A stretch of 43,511 bases of DNA from Acidobacteriota bacterium (GCA_016789705.1 JAEUQR010000109.1:1-43511), one strand, 5' to 3'; positions 1 to 8,181 are shown, counted from the stretch's first letter. Notes: generated by a model not told the origin, from the letters alone. A program made the numbers and translations.

Positions 1-890
1 GTGGGCGGCTCGGCGGCGGCGAGGTAACTCTTGCGGGCGCGGACGGTGACGCTGGGACGCTTCACCCGCACTTCGAGGCGGTGCGGCTTGCCGTCGAGGG
101 TCTCGGGCGCGAAGGCCAGCAGGTACTGGCTGCGCAGTTCCTGCGCCACGCGCGTGAAGGTCGACGCCAGCATGTCGGTCTTCTGCAGCTCGAACGAGCC
201 GCCGCCGGTTTCCTCGGCGATCCTGCGCAGGCTGCGGTCGGGCTTCGAGCGCACGAGCCGCATGCCGTTGAAATACTCGACCGAGAGGCCGATGCCGTAG
301 ACCATCACCTCTTCGTCGCGGGCGCGATCGACGGTGTCGCCGAAGCGCGTCCTGCTGCCGAAGTCGTCGCCGTCGGTGAAGAGCAGCACGACCTTGCGGC
401 CGTCCACACCCTTGAGCGCGTCGATGCTGAACGCCAGGCCGTCCCAGAGGCGGGTCGAGTTGCCGAACTGCAGTTCGTCGAGCGCGGCGATGAGGTCGTC
501 GCGGTCGTTCGTGAACGTGCCCGAGAGCTGCAGCTTGTCGTTGAAGGCCCCGACCTGCGCGCGATCCACCGGCAGCAGGCGCATCAGGAACTGTTCCGCC
601 GCCTGATTGAGCAGCTTCAGGTGTTCCGTCATGCTGGCGCTCGTGTCGAGCATGACCACGACCGTGAAGGGCTGCGGGTCGTTCGAGAACTGCGAGATCG
701 TGACCGGCTTGCCGTTGTCGAGGATCTCGAAATCCTCCTGCGTGAGGTCCGCGACGAGGCGTCCGCTCGCGTCGGTCGCCGTGGCGTACACCGGCACGGT
801 GCGCACCGACGACCGGAAGGTCGGTTGCGAGTCGGCCGCGAGCGAAATGGAGCCGGCGGCGACGAGGAGGGCGGCAACCAGGCGAGTCAT
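1..890 (-). CDS. VWFA-related secreted protein (partial, C-terminus beyond window)
   Basis: The reverse strand is open from ATG at 890 to the window edge, giving 296 codons with no stop. The N-terminus is a Sec-type signal peptide (about residues 1-20). It is followed by a short beta domain containing the phrase LTQEDFEILDNGKPV, which is typical of the VWFA-related proteins common in Acidobacteria. A von Willebrand A domain follows, with the MIDAS motif DTSAS at residues 82-86 and a later FTDGDD segment. The family is exported and presumed to act in metal-dependent protein binding; its partners are unknown. GGAGGTG abuts the start codon. A possible -10 (TACCCT, complement of 900-905) ends 9 nt upstream, so the leader would be very short. 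The gene is divergent from the next operon. The family call is firm; the function is not known. Confidence 0.88.
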   Translation of the reverse strand, partial: MTRLVAALLVAAGSISLAADSQPTFRSSVRTVPVYATATDASGRLVADLTQEDFEILDNGKPVTISQFSNDPQPFTVVVMLDTSASMTEHLKLLNQAAEQFLMRLLPVDRAQVGAFNDKLQLSGTFTNDRDDLIAALDELQFGNSTRLWDGLAFSIDALKGVDGRKVVLLFTDGDDFGSRTRFGDTVDRARDEEVMVYGIGLSVEYFNGMRLVRSKPDRSLRRIAEETGGGSFELQKTDMLASTFTRVAQELRSQYLLAFAPETLDGKPHRLEVRVKRPSVTVRARKSYLAAAEPP

Positions 891-1026
891 CACCTCCAGA
901 GGGTAGCAACGACCGTTCCAGCCGGCAATCACCGCATTTCATTGGACGTTTTCAGGCCTGAATCCGGTGTTCGTCCCTCGAATCGGACGCCACGCCGTGT
1001 CGAGTGCGCTACGATCGAGTCACGCC

Positions 1027-1227
1027 GTGGCCGGACTGTCTTCCGTCGGGTTGTGCCAGACCTGCCGTCACGCCCGGGTCATCGAGGGCGCCAGGTCGAG
1101 CTTTCTGATGTGCACCCGGGCGCTCGCCGATCCCAGCTTTCCGAAGTACCCTGTGTTACCGGTGCGGGTGTGCCGCGGGATGGAACCCGTGCCGCCATCC
1201 GCGCCCCCGGCCAAGGACCCGCCATGA
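1027..1227 (+). CDS. Small Cys-rich (putative zinc-ribbon) protein, 66 aa
   Basis: This short frame fills most of the gap before the next secreted protein. It starts at GTG 1027 and its stop TGA overlaps the ATG of the next gene (ATGA at 1224-1227), the usual sign of translational coupling. The protein has CxxC (CQTC) followed by a basic HAR segment, then a second Cys in LMCTRAL, the run DPSFPKYPVLPV, and a last Cys in VCRGME. That pattern (two N-terminal Cys, FxxC, DPxFPKYPxLPVxxC) resembles small conserved proteins seen in many soil bacteria, probably zinc-binding. I recognise the pattern but no name or function. The start is uncertain: TACGAT at 1010-1015 could be a -10, giving a leader of about 5 nt. 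Confidence 0.66.
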   Translation: MAGLSSVGLCQTCRHARVIEGARSSFLMCTRALADPSFPKYPVLPVRVCRGMEPVPPSAPPAKDPP

Positions 1228-2147
1228 CCCGTCGTGTCACCTCCGTGCTCGCCATCGCGGCGTTCCTGGCCGGCGGATGGTCCGTGGCCGCGCAGCCCGA
1301 CGACCAGGCGCTCGCCGGCCTGCTTGGCAGTGCCGCGGCCTACGTGCGCGGGTACGAGGAGCGCTTCTCGGTGCTCGTCGCCGAAGAGCGCTACGTGCAG
1401 GAGATCCGCCGGCCCGACAACAATCCGGTGGCCGGCAATCTCACGCGCAACAACCCGGGCGGCGGCTTCTCGGCCAACGGCGGCGTGCGCAAGCGCGCCG
1501 TGCTGCGCTCCGACTTCCTGCTCGTGCGGCTGGGCAGCGGCGCCGGCTGGATGCCCTTCCGCGACACCTTCGACGTGAACGGCGACCGTGTCATCGACCG
1601 CAGCGACCGCCTCGCGAAGCTCTTCATCGAGCCCTCGGACGCCAGCTTCGAATCGGCGGCGCGGATCATGGCCGACAGCACCCGCTACAACCTTGGGTCG
1701 ATGACGCGTACGGTCAACATCCCCACGCTCGCGCTGATGTTCCTGCACCCGACGGTGCGCGAGCGCTTCGCGTTCGTGCGCGACGGCGAAGAGACCCTCG
1801 ATGGCCGCCTCGCGTGGCGCATCGAGTACCACGAAACGGCGCGCCCGGCGCTCATCAAGACCACGCGCGGCCGCGACCTGCCGGCCTCGGGCCGCCTGTG
1901 GATCGAGGCGGCGACAGGCGTCGTGCTCAAGACGACCATGACGGCCGCCGACCCGCTCGTGCGCGCTCTCATCACCACGACCTACCGCCGCGACGCCGCG
2001 CTCGATCTGTGGGTGCCGTCGCGCATGGAGGACTACTACAAGGCCGATAGTGAAGTGGACGAAGTCACCGGCATCGCCACCTACACCAACTATCGGACCT
2101 TCACCGTGGCGACGGACCTCGTGCTCCGCCGTCCGCAGCCGCAGTAA
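1224..2147 (+). CDS. Secreted hypothetical protein, 307 aa
   Basis: The start chosen is ATG 1224, because a clean signal peptide follows it directly (MTRRVTSVLAIAAFLAGG, cleavage near AAQ). The same frame is open far upstream, but that part has shadow-like composition. The mature part begins with a helical segment (AAAYVRGYEERFSVLVAEE) and continues as a mixed alpha/beta protein without motifs I can assign. The C-terminal half (RLWIEAATGVVLKTTM and later strands) resembles the lipoprotein-carrier-like beta folds common in secreted acidobacterial proteins of this size; that is inference. It overlaps the small Cys-rich gene by 4 nt and is followed after 27 nt by the DsbA-like gene, so the three probably form one transcript. 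Confidence 0.82.
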   Translation: MTRRVTSVLAIAAFLAGGWSVAAQPDDQALAGLLGSAAAYVRGYEERFSVLVAEERYVQEIRRPDNNPVAGNLTRNNPGGGFSANGGVRKRAVLRSDFLLVRLGSGAGWMPFRDTFDVNGDRVIDRSDRLAKLFIEPSDASFESAARIMADSTRYNLGSMTRTVNIPTLALMFLHPTVRERFAFVRDGEETLDGRLAWRIEYHETARPALIKTTRGRDLPASGRLWIEAATGVVLKTTMTAADPLVRALITTTYRRDAALDLWVPSRMEDYYKADSEVDEVTGIATYTNYRTFTVATDLVLRRPQPQ

Positions 2148-2174
2148 GCTCTGCCCGTTTTCCGAGGAGTGATG

Positions 2175-3248
2175 ATGTCGAAGAGCAAGTTCGGATGCGC
2201 CCTGGCCCTCGTGCTGGCCGCCCTCGGCGGGTCGGCCTGTGCCGACGCCCAGACCGCGCAGGCGCCGGCGCCCGCGGCCGGCACCGGCGATCAGGATCAG
2301 GTCGTCGCCACGGTCGGCGACCGCAAGTTCACGCTGAAGGACGTCGAGGCCCGCTGGCAGGAGGAGGATCCGGCCGAGCGCGCCCGCGTCTCGCAGCTCC
2401 TCTATCAGCACCGCCGCCAGAGCATCGACATGCTGGTGGGCGACTATCTCATCGAGGGTGCCGCGAAGAAGGCGGGCCTGACGAAAGAGAAGTACCTCGC
2501 AACGGAACTCGAGAAGCGCCGCGGCCCGATCACCGACGCCGACATCCAGAAGGTGTTCGACGAGAACCGCGACCGCGTTGGCGCCTCGACGGTGACCGAC
2601 CTGAAGGACTCGATCGCCAAGTTCATCGCCGGCAACCGCGACGCCCAGAACATGGCGATCATGGTCAACGAGCTGAAGGCGGCCGGGCCGGCCGTGTCGA
2701 TCGCCCTCGACCCGCCCCGCTACGACGTGGCGATTGCCGCGCACGACCCGGCGCGCGGTCAGGCCAACGCGCCCATCACCATCGTCGAGTTCTCCGAGTA
2801 CCAGTGCCCGTTCTGCGCCCGCGTCACGCCCACGCTCAAGGCCATCGAACAGAAGTACGCCGGCAAGGTGCGGCTCGTGTTCAAGGACTTCCCGCTGCAG
2901 AACCATCTGCAGGCGCCGAAAGCGGCCGAAGCCGCGCACTGCGCCGGTGACCAGGGGAAGTACTGGGAGCTGCACGACCGCCTGTTCGCCAACCAGCAGC
3001 TGCTGCAGGTGCCGGAGCTCAAGAAGCACGCCGCGGCGGTTGGCCTCGATCAGGCAGCGTTCGACCAGTGCCTCGACTCCGGCAGACACGCGGACAACGT
3101 GCAGGCCGACATCGACCTCGGCACGCAGATGGGCGTCGGCTCGACGCCCACCCTCTACATCAACGGCCGCCTCGTTACCGGCGCCCAGCCGCTGGCGCTC
3201 TTCGAGAGCATCATCGACGAGGAACTCGCTCGCAAGGGCGGCAAGTAA
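2175..3248 (+). CDS. DsbA-like thioredoxin with SurA/PpiC-like N-terminal helical region
   Basis: The protein is 357 aa from ATG 2175. ATG 2172 and GTG 2169 are in frame, but GAGGAG at 2164-2169 sits best for 2175. A signal peptide ends near Cys22 (LGGSAC), a weak lipobox. Residues 41-170 resemble the SurA/foldase N-terminal domain: VVATVGDRKFTLKDVEAR followed by long amphipathic helices. Residues 185-357 are a DsbA/DSBA-like thioredoxin domain with the redox motif CPFC at 211-214, a second Cys pair (AHC and QCLD), and the cis-Pro region GVGSTPTLYING. It should act in the periplasm or be membrane anchored, oxidising or reshuffling disulfides in exported proteins. The two-part architecture is known in related bacteria. 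It is third in a probable operon and ends 1 nt before a convergent gene. Confidence 0.9.
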   Translation: MSKSKFGCALALVLAALGGSACADAQTAQAPAPAAGTGDQDQVVATVGDRKFTLKDVEARWQEEDPAERARVSQLLYQHRRQSIDMLVGDYLIEGAAKKAGLTKEKYLATELEKRRGPITDADIQKVFDENRDRVGASTVTDLKDSIAKFIAGNRDAQNMAIMVNELKAAGPAVSIALDPPRYDVAIAAHDPARGQANAPITIVEFSEYQCPFCARVTPTLKAIEQKYAGKVRLVFKDFPLQNHLQAPKAAEAAHCAGDQGKYWELHDRLFANQQLLQVPELKKHAAAVGLDQAAFDQCLDSGRHADNVQADIDLGTQMGVGSTPTLYINGRLVTGAQPLALFESIIDEELARKGGK

Positions 3249-3249
3249 C

Positions 3250-4224
3250 TCAGGGCATCAGCAGCACGATCTTGCCGCGGGCCCCGGGCGTCATCACGCG
3301 CCTGTGGGCCTCGGCCGCCTCCGCCAGCGGCAGCTCAGTGCCGACGACCGGCCGCAGCGCGCCCGACGCGAGCGCCGCGGCCAACGCCTCGTGGCCGCGC
3401 GTCACTTCCTCCGCCGTCAGCCCCCACAACGCCAGCCCGGTGACCACGGCGTGTTTCGCCATGATCTTCCGCGGGTCGATCTCGATCCGGCCGCGGTTGC
3501 CGATGACCACGATGCGCCCGCGCGGCGCGATCATCGTCAGGTCGTGGTCGAGGTTCACGTTCGCGAGCATCTCGAGGATCACGTCCGGTCCGCGGCCGTT
3601 CGTCAGCGTCTGAAGCTTCTCGATGTGCCCGGCGTCGCGGTGATCGACGACGTGGTGCGCGCCTTCTGCGGCGACGAGCGCCAGGCCGTCGTCGGTGCCC
3701 GCCGTGCCGATGACCGTGTACCCGGCCGCGCGCGCCATCTGGACCGCCGCCAGGCCCACCGAGCCGCTCGCGCCGTGCACGAGCACGACATCACCGCCGC
3801 GCGGCGTGGCCCGTTCGAGCGCCACGTGCGCGGTCAGCGCCGGCACGTTCACGGCCGCACCTTCGGCGAATGACACCCGCGCCGGCAGGGGATGCACCTG
3901 CGACGGCGTGCACAGCACCACCTGCCGGTAGGCGCCGTACGACTGGTGGTCGGCCGTGCCGCCGGTGTAGACGCGGTCGCCCACTGCGAGGCCGGTGACG
4001 CCGTCACCCACCGCCTCGACCACGCCCGCGCCATCGGCGCCGGGGGAGTAGGGCAGGGGCGGCTTGATCGCGTACGTGCCGGTGAGCATGTAGGTGTCGA
4101 ACGGATTCACCCCGGCTGCATGCAGCCGCACCCGCACCTGCCCCGGCCCCGGGGCCGGCTCGGGCATGTCGTCGTAACGAAGCACCTCGGGACCACCGAA
4201 CTCATGCGCGCGAATCGCTTTCAT
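3250..4224 (-). CDS. NADPH:quinone oxidoreductase-type MDR protein, 324 aa
   Basis: This is a full-length medium-chain dehydrogenase/reductase of the quinone oxidoreductase class. The N-terminal GroES-like domain starts MKAIRAHEFGGPEVL and includes PGADGAGVVEAVGDGV. The Rossmann domain carries the nucleotide-binding signature VHGASGSVGLAAVQMARA. The Cys/His zinc ligands of alcohol dehydrogenases are absent, as expected for zinc-free zeta-crystallin-type enzymes that reduce quinones or enones with NADPH in the cytoplasm. The physiological substrate cannot be told. The gene converges on the DsbA-like gene (1 nt apart). It is divergent from the DUF2721 gene across a 64-nt G-rich spacer. TAGAAT lies 6 nt before the start codon, so the transcript is probably leaderless. 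Confidence 0.92.
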   Translation of the reverse strand: MKAIRAHEFGGPEVLRYDDMPEPAPGPGQVRVRLHAAGVNPFDTYMLTGTYAIKPPLPYSPGADGAGVVEAVGDGVTGLAVGDRVYTGGTADHQSYGAYRQVVLCTPSQVHPLPARVSFAEGAAVNVPALTAHVALERATPRGGDVVLVHGASGSVGLAAVQMARAAGYTVIGTAGTDDGLALVAAEGAHHVVDHRDAGHIEKLQTLTNGRGPDVILEMLANVNLDHDLTMIAPRGRIVVIGNRGRIEIDPRKIMAKHAVVTGLALWGLTAEEVTRGHEALAAALASGALRPVVGTELPLAEAAEAHRRVMTPGARGKIVLLMP

Positions 4225-4230
4225 CGCGCC

Positions 4231-4236
4231 ATTCTA
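4231..4236 (-). promoter_or_regulatory. -10 element, leaderless start of quinone oxidoreductase
   Basis: On the reverse strand TAGAAT is followed by 6 nt and then the ATG at 4224. Transcription would begin at or within a base of the start codon. No Shine-Dalgarno is present. Confidence 0.55.
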
Positions 4237-4246
4237 CGGCACGCCC

Positions 4247-4276
4247 AGCCCCTAGCCCCCAGCCCCCAGCCCCGAG
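4247..4276 (-). repeat. G-run tandem repeat, possible G-quadruplex
   Basis: The reverse strand reads as four runs of 4-5 G separated by CT or CTA (units of GGGGGCT), with a fifth G run just beyond. Such spacing suits an intramolecular G-quadruplex. It sits between two divergent -10 boxes (4231-4236 and 4277-4282), exactly where both -35 regions would fall. Confidence 0.6.
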
Positions 4277-4282
4277 TACGCT
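4277..4282 (+). promoter_or_regulatory. -10 element, leaderless start of DUF2721 gene
   Basis: TACGCT is followed by 6 nt and then ATG 4289. No ribosome binding site precedes the start, which fits a leaderless transcript. Confidence 0.5.
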
Positions 4283-4288
4283 GTCCCC

Positions 4289-4855
4289 ATGGACTGGCTC
4301 GCCCGTCTCGAATCGCCGCAGAACGCGCTCGCGGTGCTCACCGCGATGATCACACCCGCCGTGCTGATCTCGGCGTGCGGCGCCCTCATCTTCTCGACCA
4401 GCTCGCGGCTGGGCCGCGTGGTCGATCGGGTGCGCGCGCTCTCGGAGAAGTTCGAGACGCTGGCCAAACACCCCGAGGCCGATGACATGTCAGCCGATCG
4501 CCGGCAGCTCGTCTTTGAGCAGCTCGATCGGCAGACGTCGCGTTCGCGGCTCATCCAGCGCGCCATGGTGGCCTTCTACACCGCGCTCGGCATCTTCGTC
4601 GCGACGAGCGTGGCCATTGCCGTCATCGCCGCCGTGGCCCGCAGCTTCACGTGGATCGCCGTCGTGCTGGGCGTGGTCGGCGGAATGTTCATGCTCTACG
4701 GCAGCGTGCTGCTCGTCATCGAATCGCGCATGGCGATGGGCGCGATTGCCTCCGAGATGGACTTCGTCTGGAAGGTCAGCAAACGCTACGCCGGCGGTGA
4801 ACTGGACGAGGCGCGGGGCGGGCCGGCCACCTGGCTCGGCAAGAAGATCGGCTGA
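4289..4855 (+). CDS. DUF2721 family membrane protein, 188 aa
   Basis: The N-terminal segment reads LTAMITPAVLISACGALIFS, followed by SRLGRVVDRVRAL. This is the signature of the DUF2721 family of small inner-membrane proteins of unknown function. Three transmembrane helices are visible, at about residues 14-36, 92-116 and 121-145. A charged cytoplasmic loop between the first two is rich in Asp, Gln and Arg. Length is near the family norm, slightly long at the C-terminus. The start is ATG 4289, 6 nt after a TACGCT -10 box. It is divergent from the quinone oxidoreductase and 42 nt upstream of the M20 amidohydrolase, which has its own -10 box. No function is known for the family. Confidence 0.88.
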   Translation: MDWLARLESPQNALAVLTAMITPAVLISACGALIFSTSSRLGRVVDRVRALSEKFETLAKHPEADDMSADRRQLVFEQLDRQTSRSRLIQRAMVAFYTALGIFVATSVAIAVIAAVARSFTWIAVVLGVVGGMFMLYGSVLLVIESRMAMGAIASEMDFVWKVSKRYAGGELDEARGGPATWLGKKIG

Positions 4856-4884
4856 CCGCCTGTCGCCGCCGCGCACGGTCGGGC

Positions 4885-4890
4885 TAGACT
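4885..4890 (+). promoter_or_regulatory. -10 element, leaderless start of M20 amidohydrolase
   Basis: TAGACT is followed by 7 nt and then ATG 4898, with no Shine-Dalgarno. The same TAGACT box at similar spacing precedes the RidA gene at 39494. Confidence 0.55.
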
Positions 4891-4897
4891 CGCGGGC

Positions 4898-6208
4898 ATG
4901 ACGCTGCGCACGCTTCGCCTTGCCACCCTCGTCAGCCTCACGTTCCCCGGAGCGGCCTTCGCCCAGGCGCCAGCCACCGTGGCCGCCGACGCCGAACGGC
5001 GCATCGAGGCCGGCCTCCGTCAGGTCGTGACCTGGCGGCGCGATTTCCACCAGCATCCGGAACTCGGGATGCAGGAGACGCGCACGTCGAAGATCATCGC
5101 CGACCACCTCCGCAGTCTGGGTCTGGAGGTGCAAGTGGGCGTGCCCGGCGCGCCCACGGCCGTCGTCGGCGTGCTCAAGGGCGCGAAGCCCGGCCGGGTC
5201 GTCGGGCTGCGTGCCGACATGGACGGCCTGCCGGTGACCGAGCAGGTCGACCTGCCCTTCAAGTCCACCGCCAGGGCGATGTGGAACGGCGCCGAAACCG
5301 GCGTGATGCATGCGTGTGGTCACGACAACCACATGGCCATCCTGCTTGGCGCGGCGACGGCCCTCGCCGGCATGAAAGACCAACTGCCCGGCACCGTGAA
5401 GTTCATCTTCCAGCCGGCCGAGGAAGGCCCGGGCGGGGCGGAGCCGATGGTGAAGGCCGGCGTGCTGAAGAACCCGAACGTGGACGCCGTGTTCGGCCTG
5501 CACGTGTTCCCCTTCCCGGCCGGCCAGATCGTCTATCGCGCGGGGCCGCTCATGGCGAGCGCCGATGAGTTCACCATCACCATCACGGGCCGTCAGACCC
5601 ACGGCGCGGTGCCGTGGGGCGGCGTCGATCCGATCGTCATCGGCGCGCAGATCGTCACGGCCTTCCAGTCGATCGTGGCGCGGCAGGTGAACATCGCCGA
5701 AGCGCCCGCGGTGGTCACGGTGGGGAAGTTCGCCGGCGGCAACCGCTCCAACATCATTCCCGACTCGGTCGAACTCGTCGGCACGATCCGCGCCTTCGAC
5801 GAAGGTGAGCGGGCGAAGATCCGCGAGCGCGTTCGGGCCATCGCCACCAACTACGCGGCGGCCTCCGGCGCCACGGCGAAGGTGGAGTTCGGGCTCGGCT
5901 ATCCCGTGACGAAGAACGACCCGGCGCTCACCGAGCGGATGGTGCCCACGCTCAAGCGCGTCGCCGGCGAGGCACAGGTGAAGGTGGGGGCGCTCACCGG
6001 GACGGCAGAAGACTTCTCGTACTTCCAGCAGGACGTGCCCGGGCTGTTCTTCTTCCTTGGTGTGACGCCGCCCTCGCAGGATGCGTCGAAGGCGGCGCTC
6101 AACCACTCGCCGCTCTTCTTCGCGGATGAGACGGCGCTGCCGGTGGGTGTGCGCGCGCTCACCCACCTGACCATCGACTACCTCTTCGGGCCGGCTACGG
6201 CACGATGA
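4898..6208 (+). CDS. Exported M20-family amidohydrolase/carboxypeptidase, 436 aa
   Basis: A signal peptide (residues 1-23, cleavage after FAQ) precedes a complete M20D amidohydrolase of the hippurate hydrolase/IAA-amino-acid hydrolase type. Visible metal-site motifs are RRDFHQHPELG at 47-57, GLRADMDGLP at 103-112, HACGHD at 138-143, the EE pair at 175-176 in PAEEGPGGAEP, GLHV at 200-203 and a C-terminal NHSPLF. The dimerisation domain follows (TITITGRQTHGAVPWGG). It should cleave N-acyl amino acids or small peptides in the periplasm with two metal ions. The substrate cannot be read from sequence. Its 3' end overlaps the convergent VirB10-like gene by 14 nt. Confidence 0.93.
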   Translation: MTLRTLRLATLVSLTFPGAAFAQAPATVAADAERRIEAGLRQVVTWRRDFHQHPELGMQETRTSKIIADHLRSLGLEVQVGVPGAPTAVVGVLKGAKPGRVVGLRADMDGLPVTEQVDLPFKSTARAMWNGAETGVMHACGHDNHMAILLGAATALAGMKDQLPGTVKFIFQPAEEGPGGAEPMVKAGVLKNPNVDAVFGLHVFPFPAGQIVYRAGPLMASADEFTITITGRQTHGAVPWGGVDPIVIGAQIVTAFQSIVARQVNIAEAPAVVTVGKFAGGNRSNIIPDSVELVGTIRAFDEGERAKIRERVRAIATNYAAASGATAKVEFGLGYPVTKNDPALTERMVPTLKRVAGEAQVKVGALTGTAEDFSYFQQDVPGLFFFLGVTPPSQDASKAALNHSPLFFADETALPVGVRALTHLTIDYLFGPATAR

Positions 6209-7031
6209 GCGGCGTGTCGAGGCGCACGCGCAGGATGGTGCCGGCCGGCAGCGTGACGTCCTGACCTTCGGTGGCGGCAATCACGCCGCCGCCACCCACC
6301 AGGATGCCGGTGAGCACCCCTTTGAAGCCGCCAAGGATGCCGCCGATGATCGCGCCCACGCCAGCGCCGGCGCCGATCTTCGCCGTGTCGCCCTTGAGGC
6401 CTTCGCTTTCGAGGGCCTGCAGCACGGTGGCACGGACCTTCGTGGTCTGATTCCGCACCGTCACCTGCTCGAAGACCACCGTGACCGAGCCCTTGCGATC
6501 GAGGCGGCCGGGGCGGTTCACCGCCGTGACCGTGCCGCGGAAGACCGAACCGGCCGGCACGAGCACGTGATCCTGGTTGTCGACGTTGAGCACGGTCGTC
6601 GCCTCGACGCGGTCTTCGACCTGCGCGTTCGCCGACGAGATCGTGTTCTGCAGACGCACGTCGATCTCGGTGCCCACCGGCAGCTCGCGGTCGCCGCCGG
6701 CGGGGGCGGAGGTCGAGATGCCGCGGGCCACCGACTGCGCGCGTGTGCGGATGCGGTCGATGCGCGAGCGGACGTCGGCGAGCTCGGCCTGCGACACCTT
6801 GCCCTCCCGCCGCAGCTTTCCGCGCAGGTAGGCGATGTCGTCGCGCACCTCGCCGAGTTCACGGTCGAGGTCACTGGCCTGCGCCGCATCGCGACCGCGC
6901 GCCTGCGTGATGTCGCTCGTGACGGTGGCGGCGGCATTCTGCAGGGCCTGCAGATCCGCGGAGGTGACATCCTGCGCGGCGATGGACACGGTCAAGGCGA
7001 GCAGGGTGGTGGCGAGCGCGAGTCTGAACAT
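6195..7031 (-). CDS. Secreted coiled-coil protein with VirB10/TrbI-like C-terminal domain, 278 aa
   Basis: The start is ATG 7031: a signal peptide follows (MFRLALATTLLALTVSIAAQ) and GGAGG lies upstream; the frame further upstream is non-coding in character. Residues 20-110 are charged, heptad-like helices, probably coiled coil. Residues 115-278 contain LPVGTEIDVRL, LVPAGSVFRGTVTAV and VTLPAGTILRVRLDTPL, the repeated beta-strand phrases of VirB10/TrbI-like C-terminal barrels. A glycine-zipper stretch (GAGAGVGAIIGGILGG) suggests membrane or envelope association. No other conjugation or secretion genes are nearby, so a transport role is not supported. It is more likely a stand-alone envelope protein. 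Confidence 0.78.
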   Translation of the reverse strand: MFRLALATTLLALTVSIAAQDVTSADLQALQNAAATVTSDITQARGRDAAQASDLDRELGEVRDDIAYLRGKLRREGKVSQAELADVRSRIDRIRTRAQSVARGISTSAPAGGDRELPVGTEIDVRLQNTISSANAQVEDRVEATTVLNVDNQDHVLVPAGSVFRGTVTAVNRPGRLDRKGSVTVVFEQVTVRNQTTKVRATVLQALESEGLKGDTAKIGAGAGVGAIIGGILGGFKGVLTGILVGGGGVIAATEGQDVTLPAGTILRVRLDTPLIVP

Positions 7032-7257
7032 CCGGGCCTCCGTGGTGTGCCCCCCATCATGGTCCGCCCATGGGGCCGTGTGGAATGGGTGGGCGTGGTC
7101 GAGCTGGCAACGCGGCAGCCGCCGGTGACCTGGGGACGGCACAGGCAGGTGCCGCTATCCGGGTCTGACGCCGCCCGGACCCGGATGGTTCCTTCCCCGC
7201 GGCGGTGACGGGACGTTGCGGTATCCTGCGGGCGCCTTTCCCGGCAGGAGCCGTCCG
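7032..7257. promoter_or_regulatory. Divergent intergenic region with MBL-gene promoter
   Basis: This 226-nt gap separates two divergent genes. TATCCT at 7222-7227 is a plausible -10 for the MBL-fold gene, leaving a leader of about 24 nt that carries AGGAG at 7246-7250, 7 nt before the ATG. I see no small gene or RNA in the rest. Confidence 0.4.
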
Positions 7258-8181
7258 ATGCCCGTCACACGCCGCATGTTTCTTTCGACCAGTGCCTCGG
7301 CACTGGCCCTCGGTCTCGGTCCGGCCCGTGCGTTCGCCCAGCCCGCGGCCGCGGCGGCACCACCGGCCACGAGTTTCGTGGAGCTTCGGCGAGGCGTCGG
7401 CATGTTCCTCGGAAGCGGCGGCACCATCGGCTACCTCGTGAACGGCGCCGGCGCTGCCGCCATCGACAGCCAGTTCGCGAACACCGCCGCCATTGCCGTG
7501 ACCGGCCTCAGGCAGCGCGCGCCCCAGGGCATCGAGATGCTGCTCAATACGCACCATCACGGCGATCACACCGGCGGCAACCAGGTGTTCCGCGGCGCCG
7601 TGAAGCGCATCGTCGCGCACGCGAACTGCCTCGAGTGGCACCGAAAGACCGCCGCGGCCGCGAAGAGCGAAGCGCAGACGTCGTTTGCCGACACGACCTT
7701 CAGTGGCGAGTGGAAGACAAGCTTTGGCGACGAAACCATCCAGGCGCGCTACTACGGCGCCGGCCATACGAGTGGTGACGCGGTCTATCACTTCGAGAAG
7801 GCCGACGTCGTGCACATGGGCGACCTGCTCTTCAACCGCGCCCACCCGAACATCGACCGGCCGGCGGGCGCGTCGGTGTCGAACTGGATCGTCGTGCTCG
7901 ACAAGGTGGCGCGGGCACACGGCAACGACACGATCTTCATCGCCGGTCACGGCAAGGACAACGCGGTGCGGTGTGGCAAGGCCGAGGTGACCCACTTCCG
8001 CGGGTATCTCGCGGCCTGCATGGACACGGCGAAGAAGGCGGTGGCGGCCGGGACGTCGAAGGACGACCTGCTCACGACCACCGCCCTGCCCGGCTTCGAA
8101 GACACGATCGCCCTCAACGCGCGCCTGACGGCCGGATTCGTGCTCGGCGTCTGTTTCGACGAACTCACGGAGAAGAAGTAG
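7258..8181 (+). CDS. Tat-exported MBL-fold metallo-hydrolase, 307 aa
   Basis: The start is ATG 7258, with AGGAG 7 nt upstream; an upstream in-frame ATG lacks a ribosome site. The N-terminus has a twin-arginine motif (TRRMFLS) and hydrophobic stretch ending in AFAQ, so export is by Tat. The metallo-beta-lactamase fold shows the HxHxDH motif at residues 99-104 (THHHGDHTGG), then GHTSGD, HMGDLLFN and GHGKD, supplying the usual di-zinc ligands. Family members include lactonases, lactamases and other hydrolases; specificity is not visible. The stop TAG shares its last G with the GTG start of the next gene, so the two are very likely translationally coupled. Confidence 0.9.
   Translation: MPVTRRMFLSTSASALALGLGPARAFAQPAAAAAPPATSFVELRRGVGMFLGSGGTIGYLVNGAGAAAIDSQFANTAAIAVTGLRQRAPQGIEMLLNTHHHGDHTGGNQVFRGAVKRIVAHANCLEWHRKTAAAAKSEAQTSFADTTFSGEWKTSFGDETIQARYYGAGHTSGDAVYHFEKADVVHMGDLLFNRAHPNIDRPAGASVSNWIVVLDKVARAHGNDTIFIAGHGKDNAVRCGKAEVTHFRGYLAACMDTAKKAVAAGTSKDDLLTTTALPGFEDTIALNARLTAGFVLGVCFDELTEKK

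Noticed and set aside
81..1223. Upstream extension of the secreted-protein frame at 1224
   Set aside because: This part overlaps the VWFA gene on the other strand and has shadow composition. The signal peptide at 1224 sets the true start.
6195..7031. Part of a type IV secretion system (VirB10)
   Set aside because: Only the C-terminal fold resembles VirB10; no other secretion or conjugation gene is nearby.
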